Source of the DNA: Semisulcospira habei
Lineage: Eukaryota > Mollusca > Gastropoda > Semisulcospiridae
Assembly (NCBI GenBank): GCA_036245525.1
Contig: BTPG01000005.1
Span: 121,542,417 to 121,606,416 of the forward strand
Direction: 5' to 3'
DNA: 64,000 bases
Made by a program: the position numbers and the translations under genes. Shown piece after piece: positions 23,001 to 35,900 of this stretch. The notes under the pieces were generated by a model. The model was not told the origin of the DNA and did no database searches. It saw only the letters and a program-made list of their open reading frames with translations. Position 1 is the first letter of the stretch, and each line of letters opens with the position of its first letter.

Positions 23001-26000
23001 GACAAGGTTGAGGTCGGTCAGGAATTCCATCCCCAGATGTAGAAACCGTCGAGAGGGAGAAAGATCGGATTTCCCCAAATTGAGCAGGAAACCGAGACGA
23101 CGCAGAAGGGAAAGCAGGGCATCTCTGTCCGTCTGGAGTGCTGCGGAAACCAAGTTGCGCAGTAGAAGGTCGTCCAAGTAATTGGAGGCCAGGCTCAGGG
23201 AGCGCTGACGGAAGTAGGCCATCACGGCGTCGAGCAGTCTCGTAAATACCCACGGACTGATGTTGAGGCCAAAAGGAAGGGCGCAGAACTGGTAGACGGT
23301 CCCCCCAAAGGCAAACCGAAGGTACCGGCGAGACGACGGATGAATCGGGACGTGCAGATAGGCGTCTGACAGATCGAGGCTGATCGCGAAGTCCATCGGT
23401 CGGACGGCAGCACGGAGTGTCCTGGCCGTCTCCATCCTGAAACGAGGGGCCAAAATGAACTTGTTTAGCGCTTAGCGCTGATAAGTCGATAACTGGACGC
23501 CACTTGCCGCCTGGTTTGGGGACGAGAAAGAGTCGGCTGTAGAACGCCGGAGAGTCCTGCCGCGAAACCACCTCTGTCACCGCTTTGGTGAGGAGGGCCA
23601 CCACTTCCCCGCGCAGAGCGTCTGCCTGTGTGCCGTCGAGCGGTTCCTGGGTCCACATGGGTGACCTGCGAAGAGGCGGAGGAGACAGGAACGAAAGTTG
23701 CAGGCCTGAGGTAACCGTGGAAAGAATCCAGGGGTCGTCCGGGAACAGCGATCTCCAAAGATTGCTGAAGAGCGACAGCCGCCCGCCGACAGGAGACCCG
23801 AGGACTGAGGGCGGGGGCGGTGGTGGGGGCGAGTCAATGAGCCCGACCGCGGCCCGATTACGGGCGCCGTGGGGCCAAGAAGGGCGAGGGGCAGGGCCGG
23901 CCTGAGGAGCCTGGAATGGACGGGCCCGACCTCGCGAAGATCCGACTGGAAGAACGGAGGGCCTGAAAGACCGCCGGGCACGACCCCCGGCCGGGCGGGG
24001 GGCGCGAAAGCGGGTCGAGGCTGGGGTAGATGCCGGCTTGGGCCACAAGTCCTTGGAAGATTCCTTAACGGAGTGCCAAGTGTCGCCGAACAGCTGAGGA
24101 CCACCTAAGGGGGCTTGACGGAGCTGGGTCTTCTCTGACAAGGGAAGGTCCGAGCAGAGGCGCAAAAGGGTATCCCGCCTCCAGAGGTCGCAATTGGCAG
24201 CTGCTGCCATGGCGTTGGCGGAGGAATGGTAGGCGGCCCGGTTGGCCGCTATCAGGATGGACTGCACGTCACGGAGCGGGGACTGAACCATCAGGTCCCA
24301 AGTATCCTGTAGGCACTGCAGGGCTGCCTGGGTAGCCAGTTCCAAAAATCCCGAACACGCCAGTGAGTTCCGCGCTAAGGAGGCGATCCTGTCGAGAGGC
24401 CGAGGCCAAGAGTTCTGGACAAGTCTGCGGCCGCCCGCCTGCACTAAGGCCGCCGCATCCACCGCTGGAAGAGGTATGGCGAAGGCTTGGGAGTGTCCAG
24501 CGTACCAGGCCTGGCGGAAGCTCAAGTTGATTCCCACAGGCCAACGAGCGGCGGTAAAGTATCCCGTGTCGCCGAAAGCGTCGTTTCGCAGCTGGGCGGA
24601 GAAAGCATCGGTGAGGTCCCGGAAGCCGGCTGGCTGCGGGAGGGACTTGCGGCGCTTGACTTGCCTCTGCGCGTCGACCATGGCCGAAGCCTGTCTCTTC
24701 GGAGGAGGCGAAGGCGGACAGAAGTCGGGAGGTAGGTACTTGGCGATAAGCCTGGATGCCTCACCCAGGGCGTGGACCGTCTGCGATCCGAGCGATGGGC
24801 CGGCGACGTCTGACGAGGCGGAGGCCAACGAGACAGCGGAAAGGCGGGATGGAGATCCAGCCGCCGAGTCCTGCAAGAAGATCGCCGAGGCCGAGTCCGT
24901 CGGATGAAGGCTGAGGACGTCCGGTTCCAAAAACTGATCCTCTCGTGGAAAAGACGAAAGGGGCGAGCGGCTACGAGAGCGCCGCACCGCCGCGTGCAAG
25001 GTAGACGTAGCCGCCCGCGACGCACGCAGAGAGGGGCGCCGCGGCGACGGAGGGACCATGGCAAAACGACGGTCCACCTCGAAGTCGGGATCCGCACGCG
25101 GAAGCCGACGTGAGTGACCTAGCTGCGATCGGAATACCGACGAAGTGGTCTGGTCACCCCTGGCCCGCCTGGGAGAACCGGTGCTGGGGGGGGGGGGGGG
25201 GGGGGGGGACCGCAAAGTGTCTCTCCTAGCCCGCTCAGGAAAGGCGGAGCGGGGAGGGGACAAATACCGGGCACGCGGCCCCACGTCTGATGCCTCGGAA
25301 CGTGGAGGACGCGCGACGATGTCACACCGGGCCCGCCTGGTCGATACGGGGCGGGAGGGGGGGGGGGGGGGGGGGACAGTCTAGGGTCACACCAAGCCCG
25401 CTCAGGAAAGGCGGAGCGGGGAGGGGACGATTTATGAGCCCGCGGCCCCAGCTCCGAAGCCTGGGGGGCGAGGGTCCGAGTCACACCGGGCCCGTCTGGT
25501 CGATACGAGACGGGGGGGGGGGGGGGGGACAGTCTAAGGTCACGCCAAGCCCGCTCAGGCGAAGCGAAGAGGGGACAATTTATGAGCACGCGACCCCCGC
25601 TCCGACGCCTCGGAGCGTGGGGGGCGAGAGTCAACCTCACCCCGGGCCCGCCCAGGCGAGACGGAGCGGGCGGGGGGGGGGGGGAAGAAAGCGAAGCATG
25701 CCGGGCCCGTTCGGAAAACACAGAGCGGGGAGGCAGCATTATTAACGGTCTCGAGTCACGTTCCGAAGCCTCGGTGCGTGAGCGAGAGCTTTTCTTATCA
25801 CGTTTTCTCTCTTTCTTATGTTTGCGTTCAGTCACCCGCCCCCGCTCCGGAGACCTAGAGCCGGGGGTGGCCAACAAACACTCAGCTCTCCCAGACCGCT
25901 CGCCCGAAGCAGAGCGGGGGGTGGGAAACGATATGGGGCTCAAGCCACGCGCTAACGAAGCAGAGCGTGAGGAGCGTGACTCCGAAACTCGCCTACCCTG

Positions 26001-29000
26001 CTCCGAAGACTCGGAGAGGGGAGGGAGAACCTGCGAGGTAACGGTACAGGAAGGGGACTTACCTGTGGGCCGGACAGCCCAAACGACGGAGCGGAGAGGA
26101 GCCCGAAGCGCCGAGGGAATGACGTCCACCCGTGGAGGATCCCGGGGAGGCAGAAGCGGGCGAGGGGGCCGGTCACGTCTGTAGAAGTCCCACATGCGCG
26201 ACCACCGGTCTTCCGTCCAAGTGGCGCAAATGTCACACGTTCCGTCTGAAGAACAGCCCGAACATGGCAAGCAAGAGTCGTGTGCATCGTCCGGCCACTG
26301 TAAGTCCCCGCAAAGGAGGCAAGTCTTCAACACAGAAGAAGCCATAAGGCCGTAGGCCAACTACGCAGGTGAAGAAAAGTCAACCGTGCACAAACACAGC
26401 AGGGCGCAAGTCACGTGCGTCGTCGAACCCCAAGGCCAAGCCAAGGGTGAAGCTCACAAAGTCAGAGCCGGTAAAAACCGGTCGGCGCACAGTTCACAAC
26501 TAGTCCAAGCAAAAAAGGAAAAGCCACGAATGTAGTGAGTCCAGGGCTGAATCGAAAGACTCCAATTCAAGCCCAAAGTCAAATAATCACTGAAGACGAA
26601 AAACCCGTAGAACGGAGAAAGGCAAAAACTCGACCGTCCCAGGTCGAGCTATGAGTGAAACTGACGAGGTCGCCCTGTGCTCGCCGGGATAGGGTAGTAA
26701 GGGGAGGCCACCCGGGGACCTAGTGCTTGGATCCCCGGTGTCTCCTCCCCAGTTGTGTGCTATACACAACTTTTGCTGAAATCTATAGGCAATAGAGTGT
26801 ATTCCAGATAGTAATGCCATCAGTAATGTATTTTGAAAAAAAAAATGCTGCCGTTAAAGTTTACTATGAACGCTGGATGCCGGACAGACGCTGATGGCCC
26901 ATTACATAGACTCGCTTTTGCTATGGCAGGTGAGCCAAAAATGACAGACAAACTCTTTCAATTACAGCACAAGCAGTGAGAGATGCATCAGCCATAATAG
27001 CTCAAGTGTTGAGCTTGATCAGCTCAGTGCCTAGCATTTCTATTGAACATAACCTATCATCTGACCAAAAACTTCCATTACATTTTTCTAAAACCTGGGA
27101 GAGATGCACAGCACCATCCAACCAACCAATTTTTGTATTTATATATTTATTTTTAACATATTGGACCAATTCTGCTGAGGGAAGATGATGAGAGCACTTG
27201 GGATCTAAATTAGTACTCAGTAATTAGTAATACAATCCATTTGCCTCTGAAAGTGTACCATAAAACTCTAGGAAATTCTAAACAGTGATAGTAAGTGGTA
27301 CTGTACCTTTGTTGATGATGTTCTGCCAGAGGTTTTCAATGAGGGCGCTGTCGTACAGCCCCGCACAGTGCACAATGGCCAGCTTGCACTCCCACAGGTC
27401 AAAACGATCTGCAAAGTCCTCGTACAACTGGAAAAAAAGAATGTTAAATTAGATTAAACAAGAAAGGCAAAGCCCTTATGGCTCATGTATATGACCAATC
27501 CACATAATAAGTGTGACCTTTGTGTGTTCATGTGTCTAAACATAAGTAAAGGGTTGGCTTTTTTACCAGCGAAATCCGAGTTTTCTCAAAATGTATGCAT
27601 TTTTCACACATTTGTCGATCCTCCATGACCCGTGACCTCTGTGAGGGGGTGACTAAATTAGCATGCACAGAAAGGTGTTATCATCTGCTACCTTTATGCC
27701 AAGTTTGACTGAAAAAGTTTGCAAACAACTCTGATAAAAACTACAATTCTATCAAAAACTGATATTTTTCACACACTTGCTGACCTCCTGTGACCCTTGA
27801 CCTTTCTGAGGGGTCATCCAAATTAGTCATCATCATTAGGTATCTCTATACCAAGTTTGGACTTGAAAAGTTGAAAATAGTATTTGAGAAAAAAACTTTT
27901 TGGGTCAAAATATGGCTATTCTTGACCTATTTCTCGACCCCCCATGACCCTTTGGTCCTTTGCGAGGGGATGACTAAATTAGTATGCATAGAAAGGTTTT
28001 ATCATCAGCTACCTTTCTGCCAAATCTGACTGAAAAGTTGACAAAAACTTTGATAACAAGAATGGTAAAGGCCTCAAGGCTCTAGTGAACCCTCCAGGGA
28101 TTGAAATATCCAGGGGGCCTGGGGCAAAAAGCCCCTTACTTTGGCCTAGGGCCCTCTACTTTCATGTCCACGGGGCCCGACGTGCCCCCTTTTTTTTAGA
28201 CCTACTTCATCTCAAAGCAGTGGTAGGCGTTAGTCAGCGCATCAGCACAGTCCCAACACAGGTCATGAACTTTTCACCAAACACACGTCGCTGGCTATTT
28301 TTAGCATGGTATGCATTGAATCAACATCTCTTTGCTGCATAGCGGTCTAGCGCGATACGTTTACTCTGCTGTTTGCAGCTCGCTATTCTTCTTTTAGCTA
28401 AAGCTGCTTCCTCCCGCGAAGGAGAGTTCATATGTTTTGCTGTCTTGTCCATAAATCATGCGACGGTATCTTCTGCCTCCCGCAAACAATGTTCTGCAGA
28501 ATCAGACATTTTGTTAATATTTTTTAACCTGTATGACTTATGATTCATAAGCCCCTTACTTTCCTGTGGGGCCCCCTACTTTTACTAACAGGGGGCCCAA
28601 AGGGCCCCGTACTTTTGAAAAGTATTTTGAACCCTGACCTCTGTGACCTACCTTCCAACGGGTCACTGAAATAAGTGTTCAAGTGTTTTAAGATAACATT
28701 ATGAAAGGGTTGGCATTTGTACCCGTAAAATCCATGTTTTTCATTTTTGTCAACCGCACATGACCCTTGACCTTTCTGAGTACAGGTAGTGAACCAAATT
28801 AGTATACATAGAAAGGTCCTATCATCAGCTACCTTTCTGCAAAATCTGGTTGAAAAGATTTGCAAAAATCCTGCTAAAAACTAAACTTGGGTACCCCAAA
28901 ATACACATTTTTCACATCATTTGTTCTCTTGTGACCCTTGACCTTTTTTTGGTCAGAAAATGGCTTTTTGTGACATATTTCCTGAGCTCTTGTGACCCTT

Positions 29001-32000
29001 GACATTTCGAGGAGTCATCCAAATTAATATGTATAGGAAGGTCTTACTATCAGGTATCTCTGTACTAATTTTGGGTTTGAAGATGTGAATAATATTTGAG
29101 AAAAAACATCTTTTTCCAAAATATGGCTATTTTTAACCCATTTTCTGTGCTCTTGTGACCCTTGACCTTTCCGATGGGTCAACCAAATTAGTATGCATAC
29201 CATCAGGTACCTTTGTACCAAGTTTCAGTGCTCTGATCTCATGTGCGCGTATGCACATCGTCTTCGATGGTACTGGGGAGAGCTCTTTGTATGCCGACCG
29301 GATTACCCAGCAGAGCCAGGATGAGATAGTCTGCGCGCAGATGTCTCGTCTGCCTGGAGCCAAGGGCAGGAATAGGCGTGAGCGCCCTTGTCTCAGTGGC
29401 TTAGTTCGACGCAGGTAAATTGTCAGTGCTCGGACGGGGTCCTGCTGGCGGCACTACCGGGACTGGTCGATCGCCCTGAGCGGGCGGACGGTCAACACCT
29501 GCAGCGCGGTCGCTGGGAGCCGGTTCTTGGCCAGGAACGCCGGGTCAGTGAGGAGTTGTACCGAACCATTGGCCTGAAACTGGAGACAGGTGGGTCGCAT
29601 TGAGAAGGAGTGGATCTCGCTCACTCTGGACGCTGTGGCAAGGGCGAGCAAGAAGCAGGTCTTCCTGGTTAGGACTCCCAGCCGCGCTAGGGGCAGAGGC
29701 TCGAACCGCTCCAAGTTGAGCCAGGTTAGGACCCAGGATAAATCCCAGCGAGGGATCAGCGAGCGGGACACCGGTCTCTGAAGATCTAGGTGCGCCATCA
29801 AATCCGAGAGGTCTTTGCAGGCACCCGGGTCCGGCCGTCCCAAGTGTATATGTGTCCGCAATCATTGCCAGGTAACCTCTGATGGTGATGGGGGCCAGGT
29901 TCTGTTGGGCGAAGAGCCACAGAAAGAACTCTGCCAGCTGTGGGGTAGTCAAGTCCGTGGGGGAGTGCTGCTCGGCTGTGCACCAGGACTGGAGGACCCG
30001 CCACTTTCCCTCGTAGACAGTACGGGTAGAAGCCCTGCGGGCTGCTGCGATTGCCTCCACCACTGCATCCAAGAAGCCTCTAGCGGCGAGGGCTTGCCGG
30101 ACAACCTCCAAGCACGTAATAGCAAACGTTCCGGGCAAGGGTGGAAAAGCTGCTGCCGGGGTTGCTTGAGCATCGTCCGAAGCGTGGGGAGCCCAAGTGG
30201 GGGGTCCGTGGCGAGGCTCAGAAGGTCGCTGGTCCAGCTCTTGGTCCAGCTGAATGACGCCGCTAGGAGCAGTATCGCGTCGCTGCCTGAGCTTTTGGAG
30301 CACCTTCGGTACGAGGACAGCGGGTGGGTGGGTGGGGGAAACGCGAAAGCCACTAGCCCGTCCCATGGAATGGAGAGCGCATCTACGGCCCAGGTGAGTG
30401 GATCTGGAATGGGGGGAGACGAAGAGCGGAAGCTGTCTGTTCCACCTCGTGGCGAAGAGGTCGATCATGGGCGTCTCCCAGCGCACACAGAGAAGGCGGA
30501 AGATGTCCGGGCGTAGGGACCACTCTGTGTGGAGCAGCTGCCCGCGACGCGAGAGGGAGTCTGCGAGAACGTTCAGGTGGCCTGGGCTGTGCCGCGCCTG
30601 AAGTGAGATGCCGCGATCTCTGCACCACAGGAAGACCTAGTACAGGAGGATGCAGAGAGAGGGGGAGCGCGTCCCATCTTGGTTCTGCATGTAGCCCACA
30701 ACCATTGAGTAGCACCAGGATCTGTCAAGCAAGGCGATCCTCCCAGGCGGAGAGCGCTAACCACACGGCCTTCAGCTCCAGCTAGTTGCTGTGCCTGTCT
30801 GCGTGGTCCTGCGGCCAGCTGCCCGAGGCTGTGACGAACTCCGAGTAAGTGTGCCCCCCAGCCGTAGAGGCTCGCGTCTGTGCAGATGGAGAGCTGGGGT
30901 GCTGGGGAGGAGAGCGGAACCCCTGATGCCAACCAGGTCTTGTCCGTCCACTGCAGAAGATGAGATCTGGCCAAAGGGGAGACCGAGACCAGGGCCGCCA
31001 CATCGCCAGACAATGGGCGCCAGTGGAAGAGTAGATGCAGCTGGATCGGGCGAGTATAGAGTCGGCCAAGAGGCAGGAGGTCCGCCGCCGCGCTTAGGAG
31101 ACCCAGCAGTTGGAGCCACACCCTGGCCGGGAGAGTCTCCGTGCAAGAGACTTGGAGAGCCAAATCCGCTACCTTCTGGATCCGTCCTTCTGGGAGCTGA
31201 ACATGGTTGACATCGGTCAGGAACTCCATGCCTAGGTGAATGAACCAGCGCGAGGGCGTGAGATCGGACTTGCCTCCATTGACGAGGAATCTGAGCTGGT
31301 GCAGCAGGGTCAGTAGGGTGTCCCGATCCTGCTCCAAGGCTGTCACCATCTGGTTCCGGAGAAGCAGATCATCCAGATGGTTGTAAGTTGGGCTCAAGGC
31401 CCTCTTCCGAAACATGGAGACGCCGCCGTTGATGATCCTGGTAAACACCCAAGGGCTGAGGTGAGCCCGAAACTGATACACTACTCCGAAGCGAAGTTAC
31501 CGACAAGACGCCGGGTGTACGGGAACGTGAAGGTAGGTGTCCGCCAGGTGGAGACTCACAGCGAAGTCCTGGGGCTGCACCGTGGCCCTCAGCGCTCTGG
31601 CCGTCTCCATCCGGAAGCGAGGGGCCAAAATGTACTTATTTAGAGCCGAGAGGTGTCGATGACCGGACACAACCTGCCGCCAGGCTTGGGGACGAGTCAG
31701 AGACGGCTGTAGAAGGCCGACGAGTCGAGATGTGAGACTACTTCTGTGACCTGCTTCCGCAGCAGAGAGAGTACCTTGTTGCGCAGAGCTTCCGCCTTGC
31801 CTTGTTCCCCCGGCAACTGAGTCCACAGGGGGGAGTGACGCAACGGAGGGGGAGACTGGAATGAGATCCTCAGGCCCTCCGAGATGGTTGAGAGAATCCA
31901 AGGGTCGTCCTGTAACAGTCAGCGCCACGCGGCGCTGTGATGGGCTAGCCTCCCGCCGACTGAAGACCCTAAAGGAATTGGCGGGGGGGACAGACGACGG

Positions 32001-32862
32001 GTCAGTGGGCCCGGCCGCGCCCTGGCCTCCTGGCACCTCTGGACCAGGAAGCGGAGGTTGCGGGAAAAGCGCGCTGGGGGTGGGGGTGTGGAGCGCACCG
32101 CTGCCTCTGGGAAGACGAGAGGAGGGGGATCTGAACGATTGCAGGGCGCGACCCACGGCTCTGCAGGCCAAAGCGGCGGAGACAGTCGCTGAAGCAGGTC
32201 AAGTGACTGGCCAGAGCTCCTTGGAAGACTCCTTGACGGTCTGCCAGGTCGGTCCAAAGAGAAGCTATCCACAGAAGGGTGCCAGGCAAAGATGCGTCTT
32301 AACTGAAGCCGGGAGAGACGAGCAGAGTCCCAGCAGGGCATCCAGCCACATCAGGTCGCAGTTAGCCACCGCCAACATGGCGTTAACCGAGGAATGAAAC
32401 GCCACTCTGTTCGCCGCCATGAGAACGGAGTGTACGTCACAAAGAGGAGCCAAGGCAGAGAGGTTTAAGGTATCCTCGAGGTGTACCACGGCCTGCATTG
32501 CCATCTTGAGGAAGCCAGCGCACGCTAAGGAGTTCCGCACCAGCTTTGCCGTCTTCTCCAGGCCGCGTGGGATCCGTAGCTGCCTGCCGCCGGGGGCCCC
32601 CATCTGCAGCAGCACCGCCTTGTCTATCACTGGCATGAAAAAGCTTGAGAATGCCCGACGTACCACTGCTGGTGAAAGCTGACGTCCATTCCCGCTGGCC
32701 ATGTGGCATTTTAAAAGAAGCCCTGGTCACCGAATCTGTCCGGCAGAAGCTGCGCCGAAAACGCTGCCGTGAGGTCCCTAAACACCGGTGGCTGAGGGAG
32801 GGACTTGAAGCGCTTGGACTGTCGAGGCATGTCCACCATCGGTGCGGCCTTCCTCTTCAGGG

Positions 32863-32908
<46 letters not shown>

Positions 32909-35900
32909 GAAGGAGGGCAGGAGCCCGGGGGAAGGAAGGAGGCGATGAGACGGGAGGCCTCGTTCAGGGAGTGAAGCGTCTGCGAAGTCGGAGCTGCACC
33001 CACCCACCAAAGCCGACGAACCGGACGACCGAGCGCTAGGCGACGCCGAGCAGATGTCTGCCAGTCCTAGGGCAGAGGCCAAGTCCTCCAGGTGGAGGCT
33101 AAGGGCCTCGTCGTCGATCCCTGTGGACTGCGGAAAGGAGCAGAGGTCGCTGCGCGCAGATGGAGGTGTGGGGGGAGAAGAGAGCCTGCTCCCATGAAGA
33201 GACGAAGCCCGCAGGGGCTGGCTAGAGCGGGAACGTGGGGATGAGTCCGCCGAGACCGACGACTGGCCGCTGTCTGCAAGGCCCCGCCGCTGGGGGGCGA
33301 GGGCGCCAATCTCGCGAGGCAGAACAACGCGTCGATCAGCTCCGCGAGGACATCGCAGAGGGATGAAGTCGAGCCGAAAGCGGGCGCTGGGGCGGAGTCG
33401 AGGCCTTCCTACCCGGAGAGGCAGAGTGGGAGCCCGAAGCATTCTGATGCCAGGCTCTTGACTTCTTTCTCGTCTCTCTTTTCTTTCTTCTCCATGCCCG
33501 ATGGGCGAGCTAGACGGGTGATCTTCACTGGGAAGGTCCTGCCGCTGACGATGCTGCAAGACTCGACTCTCCCCTGTGCGGTCCTCTCTGGTGGCGCTGT
33601 GAGTCCCCCAAGCGTGAGGTGCTTTTCCTGCCGAGTGGTGCGACGACCGGGACCGCTGGCTGCGCCTTTCGCTGCTCCTCGAGCGGAGAGGCGGGGTAAT
33701 GGAGGACTGGATATGACGAGGAGGGGTGTCTCGTCGGCGACTGTCTGGCACCAGTCTGTCTCCACGGACGTAAGAAGCGCCGGGATCATAGAAGCGGGGC
33801 AGTTCTTCCCGCTGGTGGCTGGCAAGCTTCCCCCTTTCTGAGTGACGGCCTGTGGATCTTGGCACCCGTTCACGGCGCTTGTCCGGCCAATGGCTGCGTG
33901 ACTGACGGCTCTCTGAGCGAGGGGAGTGAGTACCGGCTGACTGGACCCGTCTGGGGCGCATGGCCCATCGTGGGCAGACCGGCATTTCGGCCACCAAAGG
34001 GTGGGGTAGGGTCTGTTGCCTGTACCTGTGGTGCGTCCTTCCGACTGCTAACAGGCTCCCCTGAGCGTGAGTGTATAGGTCCCGCTGCCTGTTAGCACCT
34101 GTCCTTGACGGCTGTTATCCCGTCGATTGTTGACTGCCCTAGCACAGGGCAGTAGGGTTCTAGGCACCGGGTGGGGGGTGGGGGTGGGGCAGTGTAGTAG
34201 TGCTGTACACGACGATAGGCCCACGATGTCCGACGTGGCACGCCTCAGCGGCAATGGCGCGGCAGTAGTCAAGGCGGGGTTGCATGGCTCCCTGGCCCGG
34301 GCTGGTCGCTCTCTCGTATATAAAGCCCACAGCTGTGACCAGCGTTCTTCAACCCACGCCGCGCAGGTATTACACGTCCGCCCGGAGGAGCAGCCCACAC
34401 AGGGCAGGCACACATCGTGGGAGTCCGTCGGCCATTGGAACTGCCCGCACCTGGTGCAGGTCATGACTTGCGTACTGTAACAAGCAGGAACAGACAAAGA
34501 CCCGTCGTAAGGGCGCGGGGCCACCCTGGAGGCCCCGCGCTCACGACTAGTCGCGCAACAGAATCCCCGGTAAAGGCCGCCGCCCGGTCTTCTAAACTGA
34601 CAACCGCCGGCGGGGACATTCACCGAAGCTTTACCTTGTCATGGTTGGCTCGGTATCCTCCCCAAGGAACCACCAAGTAACTCCGCCACCCACGGTAAAC
34701 CTCTGAGCTTTACACAGTCACTTCTCTCACTCTCTCCTCCTCTCCTCTTTTTTTTCTTCTAAAAAATAAATCCAAGGAATGCACACCAAACCCTGAAGGG
34801 TAAGCACACACGAAGCAGTAAATCCACATGAAGTCTCCGAGTAATCCCACCATACACAGCCGAAGCGAAGCAGGCTGAACACGACTAGTTTTGGTGAGCT
34901 AAGCGAAAAGACTGGCGGGAAACGGCCAGGCACATGACCGGATAGGGAGGCAAGGGGGGGCTACTCGAGGCGTCCAGGTAACAGCCCCCTAGAGTCACCG
35001 CCCTGGTTGCAAGGTGTACACAATGAATTTTGGGGCTGAAATTGTTAAGCTAAGCATGCGTTCCTATTAGTCATGCCATCAGTAAGAGTTTTGAGAAAAC
35101 AAATGCCAACGTTAAAGTTTACCACGGACAACAGATGCCGGCAGACGGATGACCACTGACCCAGAACATACTCACTTTTGCTTCGCATGTGAGCCAAAAA
35201 CTACATTTCTATCAAAAACTCACGTTTTTCATACATTTGCCGACCTCATGTGACCCTTGAACTTTGTGAGTGGTCATCCAAATTAGTATGCATAGAAAGC
35301 TATCAGGCATCTCTGTACCAAATTTGGGTTTGAAGTTGAAAATTGTATTTGAGAAGAAACAATTTGTATGGTATGGTATGGTGTCTCGGAGGTGCACATA
35401 TCCATCTAATTAAAGATGCTCAAAGCGCCGTAGGGATGGAAGCTGAAGCTTTGAAAGCCTGCTGCTACTAAGCGCTACTTTATGTGCAAACCTCCACCCT
35501 ACTATTAACTTCGGTGCATGTGATATATATTTCCGTTTCCATTTCACCGGCCCTACTGGGCCTTCTCTTTTCAAGATTTGTGTCAAAATATGGCTATTTT
35601 GTGCCCCTTTTTGGATGCCCCTGTGATCTTGACCTTTGCTGAGAGGTCACTGAAATTGGTATATTTAGAAGAGTTTTACCACAAAGTATCCTTGGGCCAA
35701 GTTTGAAGTCTGAGGCTTGAAAGTGCCAACATCAAAGTTTACCACGGACGATAGACAGACGCCGGATAGCCCATTACATAGACTCACTTTTGCTATCACA
35801 CGTGTGTCAATAAACCCACTGGCTGTTAGTAGTGCTTTTTAAAGGTGGTTCCTGCATAAAGATCTCTCTCAGTCAATGATATTAGCCTTCTACAACAAAT

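Larger units (their letters stand above)
20388..26846 (-). mobile_element. DIRS-A: tyrosine-recombinase retrotransposon
   Basis: Nearly complete 6.46-kb element reading on the minus strand: right terminal repeat, Gag, RT, RNase H, methyltransferase-like region, tyrosine recombinase, internal complementary region, left terminal repeat. As expected for DIRS there are no target duplications; both edges lie at AAAATG of the DR1 array. The internal complementary region (20649-20740) is the complement of the two joined outer ends, which is diagnostic of DIRS. The element is dead: a 7-bp duplication in RT, an in-frame TAG in RNase H, a frameshift in the recombinase, and a frame switch at a poly-G tract in Gag. 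Confidence 0.92.
29223..35104 (-). mobile_element. DIRS-B: decayed, left end deleted
   Basis: Same organisation and strand as DIRS-A, but the recombinase C-terminus, internal complementary region and left terminus are missing; the break is at 29222 inside a DR1 module. The right edge (TCATGCCATCAGTAAGAG then AAATGCC) lies in a DR1 repeat at the same point as the DIRS-A edge. Many frameshifts and stops. Confidence 0.88.

Noticed and set aside
25145..26184. Long plus-strand frames across the poly-G region
   Set aside because: Mirror of the repetitive DIRS-A Gag; GC-rich repeats keep several frames open.
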